Shown: one piece after another, positions 6,714-14,337 of the stretch
Position numbering within the stretch: the stretch's first letter is position 1
Layout of the letters: each line of letters begins with the position of its first letter
Virus record (IMG/VR): IMGVR_UViG_3300043425_000522
Span: 1 to 51,088 of that record
DNA from: a virus
Reading direction: 5' to 3' (one strand)
Length of the DNA: 51,088 nt
The notes under the pieces: generated by a model
Database searches by the model: none
Told to the model about the DNA's origin: nothing
What the model saw: only the letters and a program-made list of their open reading frames with translations
Program-made: the position numbers and the translations under genes

Positions 6714-7198
6714 CTAACGAAGAACTAGTGAAAGGGCTGCGCCAAAATGCATTGTGGGTCACAACCCATGAAGCCGCCGACCGCATCGAGCAGTTGGAGC
6801 AGCGTCTTGAAGCGACAAAGGATAAGGCGGAAGCCGCAATCCTCGACCTGATGGCTGAGCGTGACCGTGCCGAAGCCCGCATCGAGGAGTTGAAGCGGGA
6901 GCAGATCAGACTGCACACCCAATGCGACGGCTTGATGCAATCCGCCATGAACAACGGTCAGGCGCTCATCATTGCCGAAGCCCTGCTCGCCAAGGCGGTG
7001 GAGGCGCTTCACCTTCTGCAAGCTGCTGCCGATGAGGGAAAGCGTTTGTGGGCAGAAGCTGAGGCCCGCGTGGCCGAACTCGAAGCGGCGCTGGCGGAAA
7101 CGACTGAGGCTTTCGCAAAGCAACTCGGAAACCGCAAACACATCGCATGGGCCATCATCCGTCGCGCCCGCGCCACCCTGCGGGGAGGTTCGGAGTGA
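6710..7198 (+). CDS. Coiled-coil accessory protein (Ead/Ea22-like)
   Basis: 162 residues, almost entirely helical and rich in Glu, Ala, Arg and Leu heptads from about residue 20. The opening segment LRQNALWV...DRIEQLE recalls the Ead/Ea22-type accessory proteins found in many temperate and lytic phages of proteobacteria. ATG 6710 overlaps the previous TGA and has AAGGAG close upstream; the in-frame ATG at 6644 lies inside the zinc-ribbon gene and is unlikely. No enzymatic motif. The role is unknown. Confidence 0.7.
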   Translation: MTNEELVKGLRQNALWVTTHEAADRIEQLEQRLEATKDKAEAAILDLMAERDRAEARIEELKREQIRLHTQCDGLMQSAMNNGQALIIAEALLAKAVEALHLLQAAADEGKRLWAEAEARVAELEAALAETTEAFAKQLGNRKHIAWAIIRRARATLRGGSE

Positions 7199-7470
7199 AA
7201 ACGCAAACTCACACCAGCCAGCGACCGAACATGGATTTCTGTGACTGCCCTCTGCACACGCTTTTCCCGATGCGCCTCGCTGACATTATAGAGCCGACAC
7301 TGCTTGATCTACAGGCGGCGTGTGATCTGATTGGCAAGGACAGCTACGGCAAACCTCATTGGACGCCTGAGACGATTAACCCGTGCCACCCCGTGGTGCA
7401 GGCATTTTCCCGTCACGCCCGCGCCGCCCTCGCAGCAAGTCAACAGGCGCAGCCTGTAAGGAAGGAGTGA
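7195..7470 (+). CDS. Hypothetical protein, 91 aa, GTG start
   Basis: The start chosen is GTG 7195, which overlaps the previous stop (GTGA) and is preceded by GGGGAGG. ATG 7231 is the alternative. The segment around residue 13 has a CDC pair. The rest is a mixed soluble sequence, and the C-terminal part (HARAALAASQ) resembles sentences common in alphaproteobacterial phage accessory genes. No function known. Confidence 0.55.
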   Translation: MKTQTHTSQRPNMDFCDCPLHTLFPMRLADIIEPTLLDLQAACDLIGKDSYGKPHWTPETINPCHPVVQAFSRHARAALAASQQAQPVRKE

Positions 7471-7473
7471 GAC

Positions 7474-7704
7474 ATGAGCGACATTGCACGCGACTACCTA
7501 CCTTGGCTCATGAGCGCCATCACGATTTGGATGACAATGTTGGCGGGCAACAAGCACCGCAGTGCATGGCTAATCGGACTGGGGAACCAAGCCCTATGGT
7601 TGTTCTGGATTGTATCAATGGGCGCATGGGGCTTGCTACCCATGAATGCTTCCTTGTGGATCGTCTACGCCCGCAACCACATCAAATGGAGGACCACCCC
7701 ATGA
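7474..7704 (+). CDS. Small inner-membrane protein (PnuC-like fragment family)
   Basis: 76 residues with about two hydrophobic segments (residues 9-24 and 33-58), rich in Trp. The GNK...GLGNQ...W core and the ending YARNHIKWR recall short phage membrane proteins that are sometimes annotated as related to the nicotinamide mononucleotide transporter PnuC. That name is from memory, and the transporter itself is several times longer. Together with the next gene it forms a small membrane-protein pair. Confidence 0.6.
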   Translation: MSDIARDYLPWLMSAITIWMTMLAGNKHRSAWLIGLGNQALWLFWIVSMGAWGLLPMNASLWIVYARNHIKWRTTP

Positions 7705-7886
7705 CCATCACCTTATCATTCGGTTTCTGGATGGTGCCAACCGCGCTGACCATTTTGGGCCTGATCAATGTGGCAACTCACCGCCCAACCGATGCATGGG
7801 ACATAGGTGGGGCAATCTTAATGGTAATCTGGGGCGTGGCTGCGTTGACGGCTTGGGTAATGTGGGGGCTGACATGGCTGATGTAA
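7701..7886 (+). CDS. Small membrane protein, 61 aa
   Basis: ATG 7701 overlaps the previous stop (ATGA) and TGGAGG precedes it. The product has two transmembrane segments (about residues 5-22 and 37-58). A longer in-frame ATG at 7383 would read through two other genes and is rejected. The close coupling to the previous membrane gene suggests that the two act together at the inner membrane. No family recognised. Confidence 0.6.
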   Translation: MTITLSFGFWMVPTALTILGLINVATHRPTDAWDIGGAILMVIWGVAALTAWVMWGLTWLM

Positions 7887-8563
7887 CTGACAAACTGATC
7901 CGCGCAGAGGATGCGCACGACAACGACCTGATCCGGCGCGGGGATGCGCTGAACGCCATCAAGCCGATCTATGGATGGTCGATCACAGCCGCCGAAGGGG
8001 TGTGGGATGCCATCGCCGCCCTGCCCGCGCAGGGGGTGAAGCCGTTCAATTGGGTTGGCGGCTATGCGGACTGCTATCATGCCCATTGCAACGATCTAGC
8101 CGATGGGCTGCAATTCTGCACGGCATGTGGGGCCGTCCGCAGCGCCGCCCTCGAACCCGCAGAGGCGGGCGGGGTGGAGGCGTGGCCAACCAGCGACGAA
8201 GTTTCGGACGCGGCAGATGGGGGTAAAGGTTTCTGGCGGTCTTGCAGCGGATGCCACGAAACGAACGAAGGCCACCCAACGGGGCCATTCAACCGCGTTC
8301 TGAACTGCCATGTCGGCTTCGGATGCCACGAATGCGGCGGGCTTGGCGCTGTGTGGGACACGACCGATTACGCCGACATGGGCGAATATCTGGCGAAACA
8401 CGACGCCACCCCCGCCCCTGTGGATGCGCTGGTGAAGGCGGCGGAGGCATTGGGGAAAGCCCGCGAGATACTGATCAGGCACGGATACCCAGAAAAAAGC
8501 ATCCTGATTGGCTACCTTGACACCGCCCTCGCCGCCATCAGGGAAGGCCATGAGCAACGGTAG
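7874..8563 (+). CDS. Cys-rich zinc-finger-like accessory protein
   Basis: 229 residues from ATG 7874. Three Cys/His groups stand out: CTAC at about 79-82, CSGC at about 120-123, and CHECGG near 146-151, the last resembling a DnaJ-type CxxCxG unit. The C-terminal 50 residues are helical. It probably folds around zinc. The N-terminal part (RAEDAHDNDLIRRGDAL) looks like phage accessory proteins of the Lar/Ead neighbourhood. The start overlaps the previous gene by 13 bases. The function is unknown. Confidence 0.65.
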   Translation: MADVTDKLIRAEDAHDNDLIRRGDALNAIKPIYGWSITAAEGVWDAIAALPAQGVKPFNWVGGYADCYHAHCNDLADGLQFCTACGAVRSAALEPAEAGGVEAWPTSDEVSDAADGGKGFWRSCSGCHETNEGHPTGPFNRVLNCHVGFGCHECGGLGAVWDTTDYADMGEYLAKHDATPAPVDALVKAAEALGKAREILIRHGYPEKSILIGYLDTALAAIREGHEQR

Positions 8564-8786
8564 CGAACTCAAGTCTCCGGGAGCGCAGGCCCTGCGGGCG
8601 GCGGGTTACAAGCCCGCCCCTCGCGTCTGGTTGACTGACGAACAGATCGACCTGTTGATGTATATGGCGAAGCAGAACGAGTCCGAGGTAAACAGGATCA
8701 GGGCTGCAAGCCGCACCACCCTAACCAAAGAACAAGAGATCGAACTGGCATGGCAGAAAATGAAAGCTGGAAAGGCGAACACCTGA
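8550..8786 (+). CDS. Small hypothetical protein, 78 aa
   Basis: Starts at ATG 8550, overlapping the previous stop region, with GGGAAGG upstream. It is charged and helical after residue 30 (LTDEQIDLLMYMA), with a Lys-rich C-terminus. It may be DNA-binding by charge only. It overlaps the next gene by 37 bases. Confidence 0.55.
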   Translation: MSNGSELKSPGAQALRAAGYKPAPRVWLTDEQIDLLMYMAKQNESEVNRIRAASRTTLTKEQEIELAWQKMKAGKANT

Positions 8787-8947
8787 TCCGAAAGAGCATC
8801 ACAAAGGAAGAGAGCAAGGCCGAGGTGCGACGGCTGGTCAGCACCATCGCCCACAACAATCGCCGAGCCAAGGGTATCCAGCACCCCGCAGCCAAGGCAC
8901 ATGGACAGTTCATCCTGTCCGCATTGATAGACACGAGGAAGAAATGA
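8750..8947 (+). CDS. Small basic hypothetical protein, 65 aa
   Basis: A basic helical protein rich in Lys, Arg and Glu. It starts inside the previous gene, and its stop overlaps the ATG at 8944 (ATGA). The frame shows good codon bias after the overlap. No family recognised. Confidence 0.5.
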   Translation: MAENESWKGEHLIRKSITKEESKAEVRRLVSTIAHNNRRAKGIQHPAAKAHGQFILSALIDTRKK

Positions 8948-9168
8948 AAGTTCGAAGGGTAACGATTGGTAAGGCAACTGCGAGTTTTAGCACTGCCGCC
9001 TCGCATCTGTCGCAGGTATCCTTGCCGTGCGAACCTTGGGAGACCCCGCATGAAAGACCGAATCCGGCTGGAGAATCTAAGGAAGCGATTGCGGGAACGC
9101 CTGAGGACCTGCGCCGTGGACCGAGACATCTTGGACCTTATAGGAGAGATAGAAAACGTGACGAATGA
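8944..9168 (+). CDS. Possible small gene (74 aa), doubtful
   Basis: ATG 8944 overlaps the previous stop and is preceded by GAGGAAGAA, a good coupled start. After about 35 codons it runs in a different phase across a much better coding frame (9050-9322), and its composition there (many Pro, Arg and Gly) looks out of frame. Either only its first third is meaningful, or the two frames were once joined and a frameshift has occurred. Confidence 0.3.
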   Translation: MKVRRVTIGKATASFSTAASHLSQVSLPCEPWETPHERPNPAGESKEAIAGTPEDLRRGPRHLGPYRRDRKRDE

Positions 9169-9322
9169 CCTGATCTGCGTGGTGACACGCGTTAAAGAAC
9201 TCAGACGGGAAGTCTCCGACGCCGAATGGGAAGGTCGCGAAGACTTGCATAAACTGTCTCGAGAGCTTAAATACTATGAGCAACTTGCAAACGATGGAGT
9301 TAAATATGAACCTACCTTCTGA
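9050..9322 (+). CDS. Coiled-coil protein, 90 aa
   Basis: Starts at ATG 9050 and is almost entirely helical and charged: RLENLRKRLRERL at the N-terminus and a second Glu/Arg/Lys helix after residue 40. No upstream start in this frame has a ribosome-binding site, so ATG 9050 is chosen. It probably dimerises through a coiled coil. The function is unknown. Confidence 0.6.
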   Translation: MKDRIRLENLRKRLRERLRTCAVDRDILDLIGEIENVTNDLICVVTRVKELRREVSDAEWEGREDLHKLSRELKYYEQLANDGVKYEPTF

Positions 9323-9857
9323 AGACGAGCAGCGGGTCTGGAAGTATCTGCTGTCCAACAAGCTAGCCGAAGCGGGCGAAGTGGCACTGAACTGCGACGT
9401 GTCTCTGGAGTTCGCGCAAAGCTGCATCGACCGGATCGGAACGCCGAGACGGGTGTTCATCGAAGAGGGTCAGCTTCGAGCCCAACTCAAGGAAGACGAG
9501 ATGAACCAGAAGCGCGCCGTCAAACCCACACGGGTGCAGACACTAGAGACCGCCATCAAGCTGACGGGAGGGGATCGGAACAAGTCCTATGGTCCGCCCT
9601 TCGACAACCTGTCGGACTGCGCGAACCTGATCAACACCTACATCAACACGAAGACCAGCTGCATTGTCCGCACGAAAGACAGCTTCGAGGTGGTGCTGAA
9701 GGCTGAAGATATTTCGTGGATCATGACCCTTGTGAAAATGGCACGGTCGTTCCAACCGGGATACCATCCCGACAACTACACCGACGCCGCTGCGTATAGT
9801 GCGATTGCTGGAGAGTGCAGAGAAATTCAAATCGAAGAAGACGGAGACAACAAGTGA
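9306..9857 (+). CDS. DUF6378-like phage protein
   Basis: 183 residues from ATG 9306, which has GGAG at 9296-9299. ATG 9276 is an alternative that adds ten residues. The C-terminal two thirds carry the arrangement I associate with DUF6378: GGDRNKSYGPP, a helical middle with IMTLVKMAR, then HPDNYTDAAAY and a final helix. These proteins are common in phages; the fold suggests a relation to all-alpha MazG-type proteins, but activity is not established. The stop overlaps the GTG of the next gene. Confidence 0.65.
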   Translation: MNLPSEDEQRVWKYLLSNKLAEAGEVALNCDVSLEFAQSCIDRIGTPRRVFIEEGQLRAQLKEDEMNQKRAVKPTRVQTLETAIKLTGGDRNKSYGPPFDNLSDCANLINTYINTKTSCIVRTKDSFEVVLKAEDISWIMTLVKMARSFQPGYHPDNYTDAAAYSAIAGECREIQIEEDGDNK

Positions 9858-10456
9858 ACTACTTCAATCCCTCGGACGTGACCGCCCACAACGCCACCTT
9901 CAACTACATCGCCAAGTCGGGGGTAGGGTTCGCCCTAACACCTGAGAACGAACAGATTTTCATTCCTGTTCGTGAGGTCGAAGGTCTCAATCTTTCGATT
10001 GGGGACGGCCTGCGTGTCTGGGCAGTGGACAACCACGCCAACCCCGATACAGCGCATTACCCGTCACGTTGGCGGGCCATCAAAGTAGAGTTGGTGTCGC
10101 GGATTTCAGACGTGCTGGAGACGGCACCTGCGCCGAAACCGACGCAACCTGAACCCAAGCCATCGGTTGGCGACTTCGTCGCCATGTTCGAGTCGATGGT
10201 GGATGTGAGCCGCCCGTGGACGGTCAACGAGTTGACCCTCGCCATTGCCAAGATCAGCCCGCCGCTATCTGCACAGCCCGACCTGCTGCAGCGAGTGTCG
10301 ACACGGTTGAACGCACTGCACAAGACCGGAGACGTTGCCTGCCTGAAGGTCTACTCGAAGTCCGATAACGACAGGGCCAGCGCCGTCTACTACGCCAAGA
10401 GCGTGGATGTGTTCTACGACTACCTCGACACGCCGCTGAACGATGACGAGGAATAA
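9854..10456 (+). CDS. Hypothetical protein with OB-like N-terminus, 200 aa
   Basis: GTG 9854 overlaps the previous stop (GTGA), with GGAGACAA upstream. Residues 15-60 look like a small beta-barrel of cold-shock/OB type (IAKSGVGFALT, IFIPVREVEGL, GDGLRVWAV). A Pro-rich linker at about 90-112 joins a C-terminal helical region with winged-helix character (WTVNELTLAI, RLNALHKTGDVACLKVY). I infer a nucleic-acid-binding role. Palindrome copy 7 falls in codons 23-29. Confidence 0.6.
   Translation: MNYFNPSDVTAHNATFNYIAKSGVGFALTPENEQIFIPVREVEGLNLSIGDGLRVWAVDNHANPDTAHYPSRWRAIKVELVSRISDVLETAPAPKPTQPEPKPSVGDFVAMFESMVDVSRPWTVNELTLAIAKISPPLSAQPDLLQRVSTRLNALHKTGDVACLKVYSKSDNDRASAVYYAKSVDVFYDYLDTPLNDDEE
9922..9939. 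promoter_or_regulatory. Palindromic repeat copy 7 (intragenic)
   Basis: GGTAGGG-TTCG-CCCTAAC, encoding VGFALT in its host gene. One arm position deviates from the consensus. Confidence 0.55.
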
Positions 10457-10467
10457 GGAGAACTGAA

Positions 10468-11022
10468 ATGCACATCATGATCGACCTTGAGACCATGGGC
10501 ACACGCCCGAACGCACCGATTGTGGCTATTGGGGCTGTGATGTTTGACGCGGACTCAGACTGGAAGTGGCAAAGCTTCTACGTCAACGTGGACTTACAAA
10601 GCGCCGTAACTGCCGGTGCCACCATCGAACCGAGCACCATCATGTGGTGGATGCAGCAGAGCGACGAGGCTCGCGCCGCGCTACTCGAGAGCAAACCTGT
10701 GGACATTGTCACGGCGCTCGACTCGTTTGATAAATGGATTTCCGCTGTGAGCGGCGGTCACGATACCGTGGATTTAATGTTGGATGGGGTTTGGGGCAAC
10801 GGTGCCAGCTTCGACAACGTTATTTTGGCCGAAAGCTACAAGCGACTCGGGTTCAATCCCCCGTGGCCGTTCTGGAAGGACCGCTGCTACCGCACCGTCA
10901 AAAGCATGTATCCAAACGTAAAACTAGAGCGGAAAGGGACGCACCATAACGCTCTAGACGATGCGCGCTATCAAGCTGAACATCTCGTCGCGATCCACAA
11001 GGCTCACGGGAACATCCTCTGA
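10468..11022 (+). CDS. DnaQ-like 3'-5' exonuclease (DEDDh)
   Basis: 184-residue RNase H-fold exonuclease. ExoI is IDLETMGT with Asp6 and Glu8. ExoIII is HHNALDDA, with His159/160 and Asp164/165 making the DEDDh type. It resembles the Rv2179c-like/exonuclease VIII-like 3'-5' exonucleases frequent in phages. It lies directly upstream of the DNA polymerase, and its stop and the polymerase ATG overlap by one base. The polymerase has its own exonuclease domain, so this enzyme is more likely to act in end trimming, RNA primer or RNA turnover. Confidence 0.85.
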   Translation: MHIMIDLETMGTRPNAPIVAIGAVMFDADSDWKWQSFYVNVDLQSAVTAGATIEPSTIMWWMQQSDEARAALLESKPVDIVTALDSFDKWISAVSGGHDTVDLMLDGVWGNGASFDNVILAESYKRLGFNPPWPFWKDRCYRTVKSMYPNVKLERKGTHHNALDDARYQAEHLVAIHKAHGNIL

Positions 11023-12911
11023 TGCGCCTATACATGGACCTTGAGGTCTATCGGAACTATTTCCTTGCTCTGTTCATGACAGAGCAGGGGAAGGTTCGGC
11101 GCTTCGAGATATTCGAAGACGACGATAGCACCTTCGACAGAGACGAAATCCTGAAGATCATCCGGCACCCCGATGCCGAGATCATCACATTCAACGGGAA
11201 CAGCTACGACGTGCCGATACTGACCTTCGCTCTGGTCACGCCAGACCCGGCGGAGATCAAGAAGGCCAGCGACCGGATCATCATGGGCGGCATCCGCCCA
11301 TGGAACTTCTTCAAAGACGAGGGGCTGCAGCCTCCCAAGATGAACCACATCGACTTGATCGAGATCGCTCCCGGTCAGGTTGGCCTGAAAATCTACGGTG
11401 GTCGCCTTGGGAGCAAGTGGCTCAAGGAACTGCCGATCCATCACGACGCGGTTCTTACCCGAGACCAGTTACCGATCATCCGGGAATACTGCCGCAACGA
11501 CACCATGGTTACGCAGATGCTATACAATAATCTCAAGGAACAGATCGACCTGCGCCGCACCATGAGCGCCGAATATGGCGTTGACCTGCGGTCCAAGTCT
11601 GATGCCCAGATCGCAGAGGCCGTGCTGAAAGCGGAGTTCGAACGTCTGACGGGAGACAGCCCGTCCAAGGTGGCGCTCAACTACGACCGGTTCTACTACG
11701 AGCCGCCGGAGTATATCCGCTTCACGACCGACCCCCTGCGAGAAGCACTGGACGTTGTCTGCACCGCCGAGATGGTTATCGACGAGGAGACGGGTCACGT
11801 CTCGATGCCGAAGGAGATTGCTGACCTGACGATCACCATCGGGAACAGCACCTACAAGATGGGCATCGGTGGGCTGCACAGCCAAGAGTCAGAGGTGGCA
11901 CACCACAGCGACAAGGACTACGTGCTGATCGACCGAGACGTTGCGAGTTACTACCCGAACCTGATGCTGAACATGAACATGCGGCCCGGGGGTTTCGGCG
12001 AACACTTCAACACGGTTTACCGTGCCATCCTCGAAGAACGTCTGGCTGCCAAGCACGGCGGGGACAAGGTGAAAGCCAACTCCCTGAAGATCGTTCTCAA
12101 CGGGACTTTCGGTAAGACGTCCAGCAAATACAGTTCGCTCTACTCCCCGCAGTTCATGATCCGCACAACACTGACGGGGCAGCTGACACTGCTGATGTTG
12201 ATCGAAGCGTTGGAGAAGCGCGGCATATCTGTCGTGTCAGCCAACACCGACGGCATGGTCATCAAGTGCCCCAGAGCGCGGCGCGATGAGGTGGAGGCGT
12301 TGATCAAGAAATGGGAGAAACACACGGGGCTGGAGACCGAAGAGACCGTCTACAAGTCGCTCTACTCCAGAGACGTGAACAACTACATCGCCGTGAAGGA
12401 GGACGGCAGCGCAAAGGCCAAGGGTGTCTACGCACCGGTGTCTCTGTCTAAGAACCCGCAGGTGCCGATCTGCGCCGAAGCGGTCATAAAGTATCTGACC
12501 CAAGACGCGCCACTGTCCGTAACGATTAGGGACTGCCCTAACATCATCAAGTTTCTGACCCTGCGAACGGTAAACGGTGGGGCTCAGAAGGGCGAAGAGA
12601 AGATCGGCAGGGTGGTCCGCTGGTACTACGCCAAGGGTGAGGAGGGGGCGTTCCACTACGTTTCAAACGGTAACATGGTGCCCCGCACGGAGGGGGCAAA
12701 GCCCCTCATGTTGCTCCCTGAAGCACTGCCGGACGACATCGACTACGACTGGTACATCAAGGAGTGCGAGGAGATTTTGATGGCCATCGGAGCCAAGCCA
12801 AGGCCCGTTGTGGAAAAACTCCCACGCCGAAATAGTAAGGCTTGGAAACAGTTACAAGAAGATGGTAGGATCAAGCAGATCAGCAAAGATAAGTGGGGAT
12901 GGGTGGAGTGA
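11022..12911 (+). CDS. Family B DNA polymerase with 3'-5' exonuclease domain
   Basis: 629 residues. The N-terminal exonuclease has MDLEVY (Asp6, Glu8), FNGNSYD (about 65-71) and YCRND (about 157-161). The palm motifs are motif A DVASYYPN at 306-313, motif B KIVLNGTFGK at 356-365 and motif C ANTDGM at 407-412. Motif C has Gly where most family B enzymes have Ser (DTDS). The protein is short for the family. I see no obvious terminal-protein gene nearby, and a primase-helicase is present, so replication is probably RNA-primed. Palindrome copy 8 lies in codons 502-507. The ATG overlaps the exonuclease stop. Confidence 0.92.
   Translation: MRLYMDLEVYRNYFLALFMTEQGKVRRFEIFEDDDSTFDRDEILKIIRHPDAEIITFNGNSYDVPILTFALVTPDPAEIKKASDRIIMGGIRPWNFFKDEGLQPPKMNHIDLIEIAPGQVGLKIYGGRLGSKWLKELPIHHDAVLTRDQLPIIREYCRNDTMVTQMLYNNLKEQIDLRRTMSAEYGVDLRSKSDAQIAEAVLKAEFERLTGDSPSKVALNYDRFYYEPPEYIRFTTDPLREALDVVCTAEMVIDEETGHVSMPKEIADLTITIGNSTYKMGIGGLHSQESEVAHHSDKDYVLIDRDVASYYPNLMLNMNMRPGGFGEHFNTVYRAILEERLAAKHGGDKVKANSLKIVLNGTFGKTSSKYSSLYSPQFMIRTTLTGQLTLLMLIEALEKRGISVVSANTDGMVIKCPRARRDEVEALIKKWEKHTGLETEETVYKSLYSRDVNNYIAVKEDGSAKAKGVYAPVSLSKNPQVPICAEAVIKYLTQDAPLSVTIRDCPNIIKFLTLRTVNGGAQKGEEKIGRVVRWYYAKGEEGAFHYVSNGNMVPRTEGAKPLMLLPEALPDDIDYDWYIKECEEILMAIGAKPRPVVEKLPRRNSKAWKQLQEDGRIKQISKDKWGWVE
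12525..12542. promoter_or_regulatory. Palindromic repeat copy 8 (inside the DNA polymerase gene)
   Basis: ATTAGGG-ACTG-CCCTAAC, encoding IRDCPN. The reading phase differs from copies 3, 7 and 10, and the site brings a rare AGG arginine codon. Confidence 0.6.
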
Positions 12912-13576
12912 GCAAGGCAGGCGCGTGGTCCTACAGCCGGATGAAGGCGTTCGAGAACTGCCCAAAGCAGTTCTACCACATGAACGTTCTCAAGGAGTAT
13001 CCGTTCCAACAGACGGAGGCCATGCGGTATGGCACGGAGTTCCACAAAGCCTGCGAGGAGTACATCCGAGACGGCGCACCTGTACCAAAGAAGTTCGACT
13101 TCATCGAACCCACCTTGCAGAGGCTGGCCGAGATGGAAGGCGAGAAGCACTGCGAACTGAAGATGGGTCTGACGGCGGACCTCGAACCGTGTGGTTTCTT
13201 CGACAAGAACGTGTGGTTCCGAGGGGTGGCCGACCTGATCATCATCAACGGAGAAGAGGCACGGTACGTAGACTACAAGACCAACAAGGACGCCAAGTAC
13301 GCCGACGCGGGACAGCTGCAGCTGATGGCGCTGTGCATCTTCAAGCACTTCCCTCAGGTGAAGAAAGTCAAAGGTGGTCTGATCTTCGTGATCGCCAACT
13401 CTCTGGTTAAGCAGGACTACACGGCAGCCGACGAAGCCGTGCTGTGGAAACCGTGGCTGTCTAAGTACGCAGCCTTGGAGAAAGCATACGAGACCGGTGT
13501 GTGGAACCCTCGCCCCTCTGGTCTTTGTCGGAGGCACTGTCCTGTGGTAGAATGCGCCCACAATGGGAGTACCTGA
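12899..13576 (+). CDS. PD-(D/E)XK nuclease with predicted Fe-S cluster (Cas4/RecB-like)
   Basis: 225 residues from ATG 12899; GTG 12893 and GTG 12908 are other possible starts in the polymerase overlap. The catalytic core is GVADLI with Asp112 and VDYKTNK with Asp125 and Lys127, followed by QLQLMAL. Cys21 (ENCPKQ) together with Cys210, Cys214 and Cys219 gives the spaced four-cysteine pattern of Cas4/AddB-type 4Fe-4S nucleases. Such phage enzymes process DNA ends in replication or recombination. Its last codons contain a promoter-like sequence (13525-13553) for the HNH gene. Confidence 0.88.
   Translation: MGGVSKAGAWSYSRMKAFENCPKQFYHMNVLKEYPFQQTEAMRYGTEFHKACEEYIRDGAPVPKKFDFIEPTLQRLAEMEGEKHCELKMGLTADLEPCGFFDKNVWFRGVADLIIINGEEARYVDYKTNKDAKYADAGQLQLMALCIFKHFPQVKKVKGGLIFVIANSLVKQDYTAADEAVLWKPWLSKYAALEKAYETGVWNPRPSGLCRRHCPVVECAHNGST
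13525..13553 (+). promoter_or_regulatory. Candidate promoter for the HNH gene
   Basis: TTGTCG (13525-13530), 17-base spacer, TAGAAT (13548-13553), followed by GCGCCCAC. The ATG at 13579 is 26 bases beyond the -10. It shares its -10 surroundings with the site at 17748 and with three - strand sites at 27.7, 32.3 and 38.3 kb. Confidence 0.55.
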
Positions 13577-13578
13577 CC

Positions 13579-14064
13579 ATGCCCAAGGGTGTTTTTGTTA
13601 ACTGGGTTGCGAAGACATGCCGAACTTGCGGGATCGAGTTCACTCCTCGGTCTGGAACACAACTCTCATGCTCCAAGGATTGTAAGCGCAAGTGGGCTAG
13701 GTTGTGTGGGTCCGAAACAACAGAGGCCCAGTACGAACTTATTTCTGGGAACTGGAGGAAGTACTACAACCGGCTGCGCTGCCAAAAAGGTAGGATTGGT
13801 CTACCCTTACACACCCTGCTCGATCTGCATGAGAGGCAAAGAGGGGAGTGTGCGCTCAGCGGTGTGCTCATGACCTGCCTTTTAGAGAAAGGAAGTCGCT
13901 GCCAAACTAATGCCAGCATCGACAGGATAGACCCGAAAGGCCCGTACACGGCTGACAACATTCAGTTGGTTTGTGCTATTCTTAACAAGTTCCGCATCGA
14001 CACTTCGGTGGAAGACTTCATCAACTGGTGCAAAAAGGTGTCAGATCATGCCCTACGTGAATAA
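13579..14064 (+). CDS. HNH-type endonuclease with zinc-binding Cys motifs
   Basis: 161 residues. N-terminal CRTCG and CSKDC motifs (about 14-35) form a zinc-binding unit. The C-terminal half has the signature common to phage mobile HNH-like endonucleases: ASIDRID, GPYTADNIQLVC and a following Asn-Lys. It is probably a homing-type element inserted between replication genes. Its own promoter-like sequence and its slightly more A/T-rich codons fit a recent arrival. GGGAG lies about 11 bases before the ATG. Confidence 0.75.
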   Translation: MPKGVFVNWVAKTCRTCGIEFTPRSGTQLSCSKDCKRKWARLCGSETTEAQYELISGNWRKYYNRLRCQKGRIGLPLHTLLDLHERQRGECALSGVLMTCLLEKGSRCQTNASIDRIDPKGPYTADNIQLVCAILNKFRIDTSVEDFINWCKKVSDHALRE

Positions 14065-14305
14065 ACCGCGTCCTTATCGTCACGAGTATAAAAAACAACT
14101 GGAACGTGGGGAACACGAGGACCGGATGGAACGGCAGCGCGCTCGGCGAGCCTTCGACGCTAAGCACGGTAAGTCGGCCCGCAAGGGAAAGGACATCAGC
14201 CACAATAAGATGCTGTCCAAGGGCGGCAGCAACGCAGACGGGTACAAGCTGGAGCATCCGTCCAAGAACAGAAGCCGAAACGGCCACAGCCCAAAGAAAA
14301 AGTAA
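14048..14305 (+). CDS. Small basic HNH-like protein, 85 aa
   Basis: A very basic protein that begins MPYVNKPRPY. The second half (DISHNKMLSKGG, SNADGYKLEHPSKNRS) has the shape of a degenerate HNH motif, with Ser-His in place of the usual Asp-His. I know this family as small phage proteins of unclear activity. The start overlaps the end of the HNH endonuclease gene by 17 bases, so it probably predates the insertion and belonged next to the PD-(D/E)XK gene. Confidence 0.7.
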   Translation: MPYVNKPRPYRHEYKKQLERGEHEDRMERQRARRAFDAKHGKSARKGKDISHNKMLSKGGSNADGYKLEHPSKNRSRNGHSPKKK

Positions 14306-14306
14306 C

Positions 14307-14324
14307 GTTAGGGACAACCCTAAC
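14307..14324. promoter_or_regulatory. Palindromic repeat copy 9
   Basis: GTTAGGG-ACAA-CCCTAAC with fully matching 7-base arms. It starts one base after the TAA of the previous gene and ends 13 bases before the ATG of the SNF2 helicase, overlapping the upstream edge of its leader. Confidence 0.8.
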
Positions 14325-14337
14325 TTCGGAGAACAAA

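Noticed and set aside
7383-7886. A 167-residue protein reading through to the second small membrane gene
   Set aside because: Its first two thirds overlap two better genes in other frames; ATG 7701 with TGGAGG explains the hydrophobic end.
12808-13410. A 200-residue frame overlapping the PD-(D/E)XK gene on the same strand
   Set aside because: It lies out of phase with a gene that shows all nuclease motifs, and its Arg/Gly-rich composition is that of a shifted frame.
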